Notes under the pieces: model-generated
Told to the model about the DNA's origin: nothing
Seen by the model: the letters and a program-made list of their open reading frames with translations, nothing else
Databases searched by the model: none
Part shown: one piece after another, positions 43,769-54,305 of the stretch
Layout: each line of letters begins with the position of its first letter
How positions within the stretch are numbered: position 1 is the stretch's first letter
From: Coix lacryma-jobi var. lacryma-jobi
Taxonomy: Eukaryota; Streptophyta; Magnoliopsida; Poales; Poaceae
NCBI GenBank assembly: GCA_009763385.1
Contig: CM019824.1
Coordinates: 108,084,660 to 108,148,659 of the forward strand
Length of the DNA stretch: 64,000 nt
Reading direction: 5' to 3'
Translations under genes and position numbers: made by a program

Positions 43769-44014
43769 CATGCCCCCTAATTTTGGGATAAATGTTTTAT
43801 TCTAAAATTCATTTTCTCCTTTTCGCACCACTACAGAGTCTCTGGAAGCAACCGACTTCCCCGTCATTAATCATCACAGCTGCCGACTCGCCTCCGATGT
43901 ACTCGAGATCCTTTAAAACTTCCTCTCTATTCCATTTCGGCCCGAGCTTCCCGAATTCCTCTGTTCAGCTTCTTTATCTAGAAAATCCTCTCTTCTCTTG
44001 CCCTGAACCGGAAA

Positions 44015-44664
44015 ATGTCTTCCCAAGCAAGCCATTACAGTCTCGAGCTCGGCGACACCAGCACTTCTAAGAGAAGGCTGCTTCTGCTTTGATCTTTTCG
44101 CTTTGGATATTTATGCCTCATGTTGTTTCCCCTTCAGGAGGACTGGCGACGACCTCACCGAGGACCTGGCTCAGAAGATTACAGACCTCCAGTCTGATCT
44201 AGGAAAGAAGAATCGGGAGATTATTCAAATCTCTCAGGAGCGCGATACCTTTCGGGAACAAGCCATTGGTAAACATCCCTCAACTGTCCTTTTCTTATCC
44301 CTTCCTTTGCTTGACCCCTTTTCCTTCAGCTCTGGAGACTAGGTTCCATTCCCTCGAAGCCGCTATTGCCGACCTTGCTACTTCAGTCAATGTGCCAGGC
44401 ACGGTGGCTCTAGGGCAGGTGAATGAGATCAAGCGGGTTCTTCCCGACATTTCTAGGGCCGGCATGGGCTACGGCGCAGCACTTGCTTTTAATGTCGTCC
44501 GGATCCATTCTGGCGCCGACTATCGCCATTTTGACGTTTGTGATCGAGGGCTAGAATTTAGGATAGCACTTTCTGTTGAGGATATGAAAGAAGCCGGAAC
44601 AGACTTGGCCGACTCTTTCGATTCTGATCTTCCGATTAGAAATAGAATGACATGCACGAACTGA
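44015..44664 (+). pseudogene. Antisense ORF B in Tat-C, three exon-like blocks
   Basis: On the strand opposite to gag-pol, an ATG at 44015 opens a short Ser-rich block. A second block (44140-44268), after a ccccttcag acceptor, encodes a coiled coil (DLAQKITDLQSDLGKKN). A 61-bp intron-like piece (44269-44329, gt...ccttcag) follows, then a third block (44330-44664) continues the same frame with ALETRFHSLEAAIADLATS and ends at a natural stop. The donor of the first intron reads gc rather than gt. The product is unknown. Antisense ORFs between pol and the 3' LTR are known from Tat elements such as Grande of maize. Confidence 0.6.
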
Positions 44665-45164
44665 TCCTTCATTTGTAGTCGACTCCTGTTATGTGGATAA
44701 GAAGTCCTTTTATCTATTTTCTTGAAATCAATCTGTGACTGATCCTTCGGAATCAAGGTGTACTCTATTCCATGTACTTGGCCATTTGCACCTTGTAACA
44801 CGTCTGCATTTTGCATCCGATCGGTCACCGTTCTGAAGACATCGCGTTTAACCGTGTAAACCTGTTCGGCAATCTGGCCAGTGTTTGTCCCGAACATCTA
44901 AATCGGCAGTTTTCTTGCCGAAGCCAGGCGCTCTATTCCCCGCTGAACACGTACGTGAGTGCATTCAGACGGCCCGCACAGCCCATTACTGTAGAGGCCC
45001 ATCTTGGGAAGCAGAAAAAAATCCCAATCCGCCGGTTGATATTCGGCATAAAATCGTCCCTGGAGTCCTGCCTTCTCCCAATCTTGCATCCGTTCCTCTA
45101 GTACTCTCGCCGCCTCGGCTTCCTTGCTCGCTCCGCCCCAGAAAACCCTAACTCTCCGAGTGCA

Positions 45165-46040
45165 ATGGCGAGCCATGATGACCGCGGCAAGCGCCCGGCG
45201 GCTGAGGAGGCCGAAGGAGCCGCGCTCGGCGCCTCCGTCAGCGCGGGTAGGACATCCTCGCTTACGTCCTTGTGTGCAGTTTCTTGAAACCTCGCTCACG
45301 TTCTGTTACTGCTCGCCGACAGGTCCCCGTTATCTCTTCCGCCGGTGGGCATGCCCGGCCTTCTCCAGCACCGGGGAGGCCAGAGGCTCCACCATCGGGC
45401 TCGTCGAGCTCCTCCGATAGCCTCTCCTACCACTCCCATCCTTGGGAGGCGAGCCCGGACCGGGACTCCGACGGCGGCCTCTACGACCACAACGACGCTT
45501 TGAACTTCATGGCGCTGCGGGATGAGTCCCGGAAGAGCTGGCCGCCGTCTCGAAGCAGTACGGGATCGATCAGCTGGAGTGGGAGGACCAGCGCCGGCAG
45601 TTCTGCGACGCAATCACGGGTACGGACACCCGATCCTAGATCGGCTTTCGGTCGTTCTTGTTGATCTTTAACCGATCCACCCCAACTCGTCGTTCATAGC
45701 GCTGTCGGAAGAGCTGGAGCGCCTGAAGATGGCGGCGAACGCCGTCGCAGACCGGTGAACGCCAGGGCGACACCGCCGAGGCGCGCCTGGCCAATGTGTT
45801 GGCCGCGTCGAGCAGGTCGCCCTGCAGGGTGTGCACCACGGCGTGGCGCTGGGGCTGTCGGCGCTAACGGTCCGCACGGAGGAGGACTTCTCCGTGACGC
45901 CGGTTGGCTTCCCCGGCGGGGCATGTCCGGAGGACGTCGAGCAGATCGACGATTTCCTGGACTCCTACGAGGATCATGCTCGCGCCCTCGCCGCAGTCAC
46001 CAATCCGCAGACGGTCATCAACAGGATGTTCGGTAACTGA
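45165..46040 (+). pseudogene. Antisense ORF A in Tat-C, intron-containing
   Basis: A second plus-strand gene-like unit. The first exon starts at ATG 45165 after a ccctaactctccgag leader and reaches a gt donor at 45247. A second block (about 45323-45618), after a gccgacag acceptor, has a Ser/Pro-rich stretch, then NDALNFMALRDESRK and, after a frameshift, a charged helix (QYGIDQLEWEDQRRQFC). An intron-like piece (gtacgg...gttcatag, about 45619-45700) precedes a third block with helical sequence (SEELERLKMAANAV), which ends as FPGGACPEDVEQIDDFLDSY and a stop at 46040. Frames do not join cleanly, so it is degraded. It resembles the plant 'putative gypsy type transposon' proteins in layout, but that match is from memory and unverified. 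Confidence 0.6.
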
Positions 46041-46323
46041 TCTGCACCTTTTGCACATTCCCCACTATGAACAATGCCACTCTACCACGTTCGTGTATAC
46101 AACCTGTTCTCCCATCCTGTGCTTGTTGAGTGTTTGTTTTATCTAGCCGATTGCACAGCACCGCGTGCACTTGGCCCCGTATTTCTGCGTTTTTGTGCTA
46201 GAGGCGACACATGCCGTGCCGGCTGTTTTTTGTTCTAAGGACGATAGACTCTATCGGCCATTTTTGTGCTAAGGGCGATACAACTTCGTATCGGCCGTCG
46301 GTGCCCGCAAGACCTTGATTCCA

Positions 46324-47489
46324 TTATGCACCGACCTCCACGCTAGGATGAAATCTCTTTAGATAACGTCCATTAATTGCCCTAGCAAACTCTTCTCCTT
46401 GGAGGGTTTTCAGAATGTACGCATTACCCGGAGCACGTCTCAGAATTCGAAAAGGCCCTTCCCAGTTAGGGGACCATTTGCCGAATACCTTGTCTTTGGT
46501 ACCGATTGGCAAGATAATTTTCCAAACCAAGTCTCCTTCTTCGAATCCTTTTTCTCTCACTTTCGAGTTGTAGTACTTGGCAACGCGTATCTTGTTCTTT
46601 CAATATTTTCCAAGGCCTTGAGACGAATCAAATGCAAATCCTCTAGCTCATCCATCATCAAATCCTTATAATTCTCTTTAGCCAGATCGTTCTGCAATGT
46701 AACTCGTCTTGACCCCGACTGCAACTCCCATGGTACACTGCGTGATGCCCGTAGACCAACTCGTATGGCGACGTCTGAGTCGACCCATGACAAGCCATTC
46801 GGTACGCCCACAAAGCTTCGTTGAGTACCAAGTGCCACCTTTTAGGTTTCTCTTCGATCTTCTTTTGAATGATTTTAATCATGATTTGTTAGAAGCCTCT
46901 GCCTGTCCATTGGCCTGTGCATAGTAAGGGGAAGAATTATAGAGTTTAATCCCCATCTCTTCGGCAAAGTCACAAAACTCCGAGGAAGTGAACTGAGTTC
47001 CCTGATCGGTAGTGATGGACTGAGGAATGCCGAATCGGTAAATGATATGCTCCCTGACGAAGACACCATGTTCTCTGACGTCACCTTCTTCAATGGGATG
47101 GCTTCAACCCACTTAGTGAAGTAATCCGTGGCCAACAGGACAAACTTATGTCCCTTGCTAGATGGAGGGTGAATCTGGCCGATCAAATCAATGCCCCATC
47201 CTCTGAAAGGCCAAGGCTTAATGATCGGATTCATGGCCGATGCTGGAGCCCTTTGCACATTGCCGAATCGCTGGCAATCCTGACAACCTCTGTAGTACTC
47301 AAAGCAATCTTCGAGCATAGTCGGCCAAAAATATCCAGTCCTCCTGATTAACCATCTCATACGGTGAGCCGACTGGTGTGCACCACATACGCCTTCGTGC
47401 ACCTCATACATCAGTTTCCTAGCCCCGTCTTGGTTCAGGCATTTAAGCAAAACCCCATCTATGGACTTTGTAGTACAATGATTGTTCAA
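46324..47489 (-). pseudogene. pol: Tat-C integrase
   Basis: Three minus-strand frames in sequence: 46875-47489 with the HHCC finger (VHEGVCGAHQSAHRM, CQDCQRFG) and the first core Asp (GIDLIGQI); 46658-46882 with the post-core helix block (WHLVLNEALWAYR, TSPYELVYG); and 46324-46560 with the C-terminal module (EGDLVWK, NWEGPFRI). Frameshifts lie near 47060 and 46880. No chromodomain follows, unlike the Tekay elements. Confidence 0.88.
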
Positions 47490-47933
47490 GAGCGTGAACT
47501 TAAGAGCCTTGTACCTGAGTTTTCGGGAGACTTTCCTGGATGGGTCCCTGAGGTAAACGGCAATTTGTCTCTCCAGTCTTCAATTGCCCCGATTATCACT
47601 TGGGGACTGCCTGATCACCTTCTGGGGGCGTTTGCTCTCCCTCAAGTGCAAAAATGTTTGATTCTCCCTATACCCGGATGCTGCTAGCCAACTGGTTGCT
47701 GCTTCTCGTTTTGCCCCCTAGGAATATGTTGCAAGGTTGCCGATCGAAACTGTCTTAGGAGCTCTTGGCAACCTTCGAGATATTCCTGCAGCGTGTCGTT
47801 CTTGCACTCGTATTTGCCGGTCATTGCTTGATCACCAATTCTGAGTCACCGAAGTCTCCACGGCGTCTGCCTTAATGTCCACAAGCAACCGCAGCCCTCG
47901 GAGCAGTGCTTTCGTACTCTGCTTGATTATTAG

Positions 47934-48143
47934 TTATCGGGTACTCGATCGGTATAGAGTACTTGAAGGGTGCCCCCTGGGAGAAATCAACACGATCCCG
48001 ACTCCACCCCTTGCTGCACGAGATCCATCAAAAAACAATGCCCAAGGGATAATGGTTACCATGTTAGCATGAGGATCACGGTGGTGAGTGACAAAATCAG
48101 CCATAATCTGGCCTTTAACAGCCTTTGCCGATTCAAAACGCAA
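47934..48143 (-). pseudogene. pol: Tat-C second (archaeal-like) RNase H
   Basis: WALFFDGSRAARGGVGIVLISPRG is the start of the extra RNase H that Tat-lineage elements carry after the normal RNase H. The first acidic residue (FFDGS) is kept. The rest, between 47500 and 47930, is spread over broken frames. This domain is the main reason for the Tat call. Confidence 0.82.
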
Positions 48144-48221
48144 TCAAATTCAGAAAGGGCCAAAACCCATTTACCGATCCTTCCACTTAAAATCGGCATT
48201 GATAACATGTGCTTGATTACA

Positions 48222-49593
48222 TCAAACTCTGATACTACCACGCATTCGGCATTCAGTAGATAGTGCCGAAACTTGGTACAGGAATAGAAAACGCACAAGC
48301 ACACAACTTTTCCGTAGCCGAATACCTTGTTTCGGGTCCAGTAGCTTTCGGCTAAGATAGGCTACGACTCTCTCTTTTCCTTCGAATTCTTGCATGAGGG
48401 CCGACCCTATTGTTAGGTTGTCGGCCGCCATGTACAACTTGAAAGGCCGTCGAGTTGGAGGAACCAATACTGGTGGTGCCTTCATGTACCCCTTATCTCA
48501 TCGAAAGCCTTTGTTGCACGTCACCCCACACGAACTCCTGATCTTTCTTGAGCTTCAACAGTGGAGAAATGGCAGCACGCTCCTCGGACAAGTTGGATAT
48601 GAACCTTCTGACAAAGTTGATTTGCCGAGCAGTGATTGAAGTTCTTTGAGATTGGTCGGCGGCACTACCTATCAATTGCTTCCATGCTCTTCTTGGCCGA
48701 CTCGATCCCCTTTTTGTGGACCAGGAAATCCCAGAAACTCACCAGCCGACACCCCAATCACACTTTGTTGGATTCATCTTTAAACCATGTTTCCTTGTGC
48801 ACTCCAAGGTCCTTCCTTAATCGGCCAAGTGTCTCTCCTGCTTCTGGATTTGATCACCACATCATCAATGTAGATCTCCTACATCTTGCCGATCAGCTCA
48901 TGGAATATGTAATTCATGGCTCTGGTAAGTGGCACCGGCATTTTTCAATCCAAAAGTCTGACCTCCATTCAAACAACCTATATGGCCGGGGCATCTGAAG
49001 GCGGTCTTTGCCACATCCTCTGCAGCCATGAAGATCTGGTTGTAACCTGCGTTGCCGTCCATAAAGCTTATGATTTTCAAAACCGGCCGAAGCATCTACT
49101 AGCAAATCGGCCACTGGCATTGGATAACCGTCCATAGGAGTGGCTTTGTGAGGTTTCTGAAGTCGATGCACACTCTCATCTTCCCGTTCTTCTTGTACCC
49201 GGGACAATATTGAGATCCATTCTGCTATCGACACGGCCGAATGAAGTTAGCTTCTAGTAATCTTTCCACTTCTTTTTTCACGTCGGCCAACACCTCCTCT
49301 TTGTAGATCCTGCGCGGAGTGTTTTTATGGGCGGTATCCAGGTTTGATCGGCAACTTATGCTCAACAATAGATCGATCTAATCCGGCATCTCTGTATAGT
49401 CCCACGCAAAACAGTCTTTGAATTCCTTTAGAAGATCTACTAGCTGCACAACTCTGAAATCAGGGTCTAAACTGGAACTTACAAACATCGGCCTCTTCTT
49501 ACTCGTATCACCAATATCCACCTCCTCTAACTTGTCGGCCGACGTGAAGCCACGTCCCAGTTTGCCCTCGCTGCTGTCGGTTGGGTTGTCCAT
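48222..49593 (-). pseudogene. pol: Tat-C reverse transcriptase and first RNase H
   Basis: Pieces in order on the minus strand: the RT lead-in (DLLKEFKDCFAWDYTEMPD, near 49400), the FMDGNAGYNQIFMAAEDVAKT block (near 49030), the catalytic YIDD (48861-48872) with a TAG just before it, the thumb/connection block (NFVRRFISNLS near 48610), and RNase H (LYMAADNLTIGSALMQE, VVAYLSRKLLDPKQ near 48300-48450). At least four frameshifts occur. Catalytic aspartates of RT remain, but the gene cannot make a protein. Confidence 0.85.
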
Positions 49594-50220
49594 CTAAAAG
49601 AAGCTTTGAGAGCCGATTGCTTGGATCGGCTGTTGATCCCTGCCGTAGATGTTGACAAGGACCTTCTCCCCACACACGATCGGAGAAGCAGTCTACCCCG
49701 TCGAATTCCCAGTAGGTGGGCTCAATAGTGGCAACACTCACCGAGTCATCAGCTTGGACAATCTCGATGTCATCTCCAACCCATTGTATGAGTATTTGAT
49801 GCATGGTTGAAGGTATGCAGCAGTTGGCGTGGATCCAATCCCTGCCCAGAAGCAAGCTATATGCCCCCTTGCCATCAATGACAAAGAAGGTCGTAATGAG
49901 CGTCTTGGATCCAATCATCAGTTCCACGTGCACGGCACCCCGAGTGTCGGAGGGATTGCCGGCAAAGTCGCGGAGTATCATATCTTTTTGAGTAGGTCTT
50001 CATCGTTCATGCCCAGCTTTCTGAACGTAGCGTAAGGCATGATGTTGATTGCTGCGCCGCCGTCAACAAACATCTTGGTTAGCGGCTTCCCGTTGACGTA
50101 CCCCTTGACATACAACGGCTTCAAATGCCGATGCTTGGCTGGCTTGTCAAATGCTGCCTTCTGAGACAACATGAGCTGTGCTGCGAGCTCGTCGTGCTCG
50201 GCCTCGTCGGATCCGAACAC
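49594..50220 (-). pseudogene. pol: Tat-C protease
   Basis: Two overlapping frames (49978-50220 and 49508-49981) carry a retropepsin-like domain. The catalytic loop reads FVDGGAAINIMP, with Asp-Gly-Gly where Asp-Ser/Thr-Gly is usual. The second half has SLLLGRDWIH near 49850. Asp-Gly-Gly is also found in other plant Tat elements, so it may be a lineage feature rather than decay. Confidence 0.78.
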
Positions 50221-51215
50221 ACCTCGTCCTGTGCCCCCTGGCCGGCAGGAGCCATGAACTCCAGGGGAAGGAAGAAAGTCATGGCCACGTCAGCGCCCTT
50301 GTTGGTGTCGTCTGGTTTTTCCTTCGGCGCCATTCTTGCTTCTTCCCATTGGCGGCTGCTTCTTCCAACTCCCTGTTCCGGAGGCGCTGCACTCTCCTTT
50401 TCTGGCTTTTCTGAGCCCTGGTGGGCACCACTGCCCCTTTTGCCACCTATATGGGCGGGCTGTACCTCCTTGCGTCGTCCTGGTGATGCACCCACTCTGG
50501 TCGGCATATCTTTTGGCTTGCCGACCCGGGCTTCTCATTTTTAGGCGCCGATCGTCCATTGGGATGCGTGCTCCCAACCTTTCATGGACGGGACGGCGGT
50601 TGACCCGATCCTGCCTATACCCCTTGTACTGATCGCTGCATTCGGGGCAGTTGTTGACGGCGGGCAGTTTCAAGCCTTCGTTCCAGCAGTGGCGGAAGAA
50701 CGGGCAGCCCCAGTGAGCTTGCTCCCGCTCTGGCGGCGTTCTTGCTCCCAGCGATGGGCCTGTTCTCTGTGGTAAGCTCTCTCCTCCAGACGATACCGGT
50801 GCTCTCCCGCGTGATCGTCTTCATGCTGGTATTCCTCCGTGAATTCTCGCTCTTCGCGTTGGAGACGCCTCTGCTCTTTCTCATTTTGCCGGCGCCATTT
50901 GTTAAGGAGATCTCTGTGGGTAGGCCTGCGCCTGGAAGATGACTCTCCGTGCTCGTATCGGCTATTCGTGGCTTGGGCGCGCTGCCGGAGCTCATCGCCA
51001 GTGATTTGCCGATCGGGATCCACTGCGCCAGATTCGCGTGCCTTATCGGAGGTGAGGACTTTGACTTTGCCTCTGGGATCCGCTGGGGTTACCATGTTCA
51101 CTGAGAAGAACACGGCGTTCTGGGAGAAGGGTTTGCATCGATCTTCATCTTGCCATTGAACTTGATATGGCCGTCCTGGATGGCTTTCTGGATTCTCGTC
51201 CTGAACACACGGCAA
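50221..51215 (-). pseudogene. gag: Tat-C gag C-terminal, charged helix and Cys motif
   Basis: A strongly charged Arg/Glu coiled stretch (NEKEQRRLQREEREFTEEY, about 50790-50900) is followed by NNCPECSDQY and VNRRPVHERLG (50560-50660). The frame shifts near 50670 and again near 51110, next to the capsid frame. Tat-A has the same order, so this belongs to Gag. Confidence 0.78.
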
Positions 51216-52872
51216 TCATTAATAGAATGAGTGTTAGTGTTATGAAAACCGCAGTACTTCTTGTCCTTGACTCCTCCGGGACGCAGCATCGGGTGATCCG
51301 GGGGTAGCCTGACTCTCCCTTCGGCAACCAGAAACTCGAAGAGCTTGTCAGCTTTTGTGACGTCGAAGTCGTATGCCCCCTTCTGCTGGCGCAGCCATTG
51401 CTTGTTGGCTTGGGTCGGCTCCTTGTCCCAGTTGAGCTCTGCAGCGGCCACCTCATCTTCCGTGTCGGTATAGTCATCGGCTTCGTCCAGGAAAGCCTGA
51501 TACATCTGTGCCGCGACATTGTCCTTCTGGAAACGCCCTTCCCTCCGGAAGCCTTGCGCTTGGATAGTCATCTCATTCAGCCGGCGAGAGAGATGACCCA
51601 AGTCTTCAAACTCCTGGCCGAACAGCTTGTCCCTGATGCTCGGGAGCATGCCTGCCACGGCCAATGGTGGAAGCTGATCGTCCGGCAGGTGCATGCCGAA
51701 GCACTGGCTTTTGACCTCCCTGAACCTGCGCAGGTAGTCCTGCGGTGTCTCATTCGGCTTCTGGCGTACGTACATGATGTCCACCAGTTTCTTCTCCTTG
51801 GTGCCCGTGTAGAAGTGTGTATGGAACTTTTGTTCCAAGTCCGCCCAAGAGAGAATAGAGCCCGGCGGTAGTGACGTGAACCACGCGAATGCCGGTCCAG
51901 TGAGTGACGACGGGAAGTACCGAACCCTGAAGGCGTCTTCGGTATTGGCCTCCCCAAGCTGGAGCAGATAACGACTGACGTGCTCCACCGTACTGGTGTC
52001 GTCTAAGCTGGAGAACTTGGACAGGTCCGTCGGCACTTTGACTCTGGGAGGTAGAGCCACACGGTGGAACCATTCGGGGAACGGAGACCTGTAAGCATAC
52101 GTGCCCTTAGGCTTCAGGCCGAAAGTGCGCTGCATCATATCCGCCATCTTCTCTAGCATGACATCGACATTAGAGTCGGCGGTTTTCTCGGCCGTCGGCT
52201 TCCCATATCCTGGATGCGGGGCACCCTCTATATTGTGAGGCTCAAGCATCTCATGGTACCCGTTTCCGTAGTAGTCCTTTATGAGCCTATAGGTTTGCGG
52301 GGAGATCTTGCGTGTTGACTCTGGCGGCTGACCCTTAGTGCCGAACGTGAGCTGCCCCATGGTCGGCAACTGGCCTTCTGGCGTGTGCTTCTCCTGAATG
52401 GTCATCCCGCTTGATTGAGCCTTGGCGGGGTCTCCTCACCGGCAGCTCCTGCCCCCTTGAGGTGATTCGGCAGATTGAAAAGATGCGGTCCTGCTATAGG
52501 GCCAAACTCGGCCTCCATAAGTTCATCGGCCTTGGGGCCGAATTGGGCGATCATGATGGTGCGGAAAGTGTTGAGAAACGCCCCATGCATGCGACCGATG
52601 GCACCAGAGACAGCTTCGTTGATCATATGAGACATTTTCAACACTGCCTCTGCTTCCCCGGGATCGTTCGGGTTGGGCTGGACGGGCTTCGGCAGATCGT
52701 GCAAACGGCGAACCTTTCCGCTTTTGTTCTTGGAAAAGGCTTCTAGGCACCTGGCCTGGAATTCGGCACAAGCATCTTCCACCTGTTCTCTGTACTCGTC
52801 GGGTAGTTCAGTGAGCTGCACCTGCACGAGCCCCGCCTTGTTGCTGGCCTCAGCTTCAGTGACTTCGACCAT
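51098..52872 (-). pseudogene. gag: Tat-C gag capsid region
   Basis: The start is at 52872, about 40 bases from the 5' LTR. The N-terminal frame runs to 52402 and a frameshift near 52405 leads into the long frame 51098-52405 (435 codons). That frame has the Gag block (FPSSLTGPAFAWFTSLPPG, FHTHFYTGTKEKKLVDIMY, PQDYLRRFREVKSQCF) and the zinc-binding CGFHNTNTHSINDC. The region is better preserved than the rest of the element. Gag of this type packages element RNA in the cytoplasm. Confidence 0.88.
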
Positions 52873-52914
52873 CGTTGCAGGAAAAAGGAGGTCCCACTGG
52901 GCGTGCCAAAAGTG

Positions 52915-54300
52915 TGTTGGCGCAAAAGGGCGCACTGGCCAACCACACGGCAAGCCGGAGAAGCTGGCTTCAATCGTGCCCGGGTGCTCAGAAGTCCGGT
53001 GCGTGCCAGTCAGTTTGACCTGCAACTAACAAGGGAGATAAACTGTTAAATACAAAGCTGGAACGTGTCGGGTATGACCAGACAGTTCCAAGATGTACGG
53101 CCCTGAAGCCACTTACGACGACATATAGCTATGAAAGCTATCTGCCAACAGGTTTAAAGTTATTCGGCAATATGAACAGAGTTATGTGAATAACAGGTTG
53201 CCGAACACGTTTGCATGAGAATCGTACTTGCATGATGTATTAGATATAAGTTAACACTTAACCAATCTCGATTGTACAACCGAGTTGGGATCCATGGAGA
53301 TTGAACATACAAGCTAAGCATGACTAAGCTAATCAAAGCCTGCGCCTGCCGCACGACACCTAGCCTTGTCATAGATCAAACACACTTAACATGCATGAAC
53401 CCTCACCACGTGGCAATCCAGATACGATCCGTTCGGCTATTACGAACAATAGATCTACTGCATAACAGACCTTTCAATAATAAACGTGAAGAACAGAGCA
53501 GATCTATAAAGATGGAGCCGAACCGAACGGTATCTAGACTGGGCAAAAGTGTTATGATGAGATAAACATAACAAAACATATAACACAAGGTAACTTAATG
53601 AATCTATCAGATTGCCAAATCTAACAGAGCCGATAACTATTTTTACTCATGACTCAATCCGCCGCACGATACAAGGCATAAGCAAAACCTCCCGTCATAA
53701 GCTTAAATCCGCCGCACGATACTAAGCTTAACGTACGAGACTACTTGCACCATATCTAAATCCGCCGCACGATACTAGACATGATAACAAGGTTGCCGGA
53801 ACTTACGGAGGTCGACGGATCGATGGCCCCTCTCGAAGAACACGACGACACGACTTGGACTCGAAGACGGCACGGGGCCGGGGCCGGGGTTGGTTGTATT
53901 GATTGTGAACAGATTTACAATAGTCTCAGGGTCTATATTTATACCCTGGTGTCCTACGAGTCCTAGGAGGACACGATTACAACGACAAAATAGGAAACTT
54001 ATCTAAATATGATGCCTTTGCTCCAAGCTTCCCTTAATAACCGGCACGCGCTAAAATGACGAGATCCCCATCGCTAAATCTTCTTGACATGCCGTATTCG
54101 TCGCAAACCGTCTTGGCTTGAGATAACCGACCGTAGCGTTACGTTGCCGAATCTGCTCGCCGTTGACTAATCGCTTCCACAGCCTTGCCGAATACATTGA
54201 GTTAGCCGACCGCGCTCGCTGTCTGCCGAATCCTTCAAGCGGCGGCGTTCGCCGAATAGTGACGGTCCACTTGTCATGGTGCGAAAACTTAGTGTTAACA
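52915..54300 (-). repeat. Tat-C 5' LTR with adjacent primer binding site
   Basis: 1386 bp, TGTTGGCGC to GTTAACA. To the left, the minus-strand sequence TGGCACGCCCAGTGGG (about 52891-52907) is the primer binding site; the tRNA is not assigned. The LTR is very similar to 42386-43768, with differences largely single-base indels. Confidence 0.92.
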
Positions 54301-54305
54301 CCTCC

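Larger units (their letters stand above)
42386..54300 (-). mobile_element. Tat-C: complete Ty3/gypsy Tat element
   Basis: 11.9 kb, flanked by CCTCC (42381-42385 and 54301-54305). LTRs are 42386-43768 and 52915-54300. Minus-strand order is gag, protease, RT, RNase H, second RNase H, integrase, then a 2.5-kb region with plus-strand (antisense) ORFs, polypurine tract and 3' LTR. The second RNase H, lack of a chromodomain and antisense ORFs are Tat-lineage traits. Coding frames are broken many times. Confidence 0.93.
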
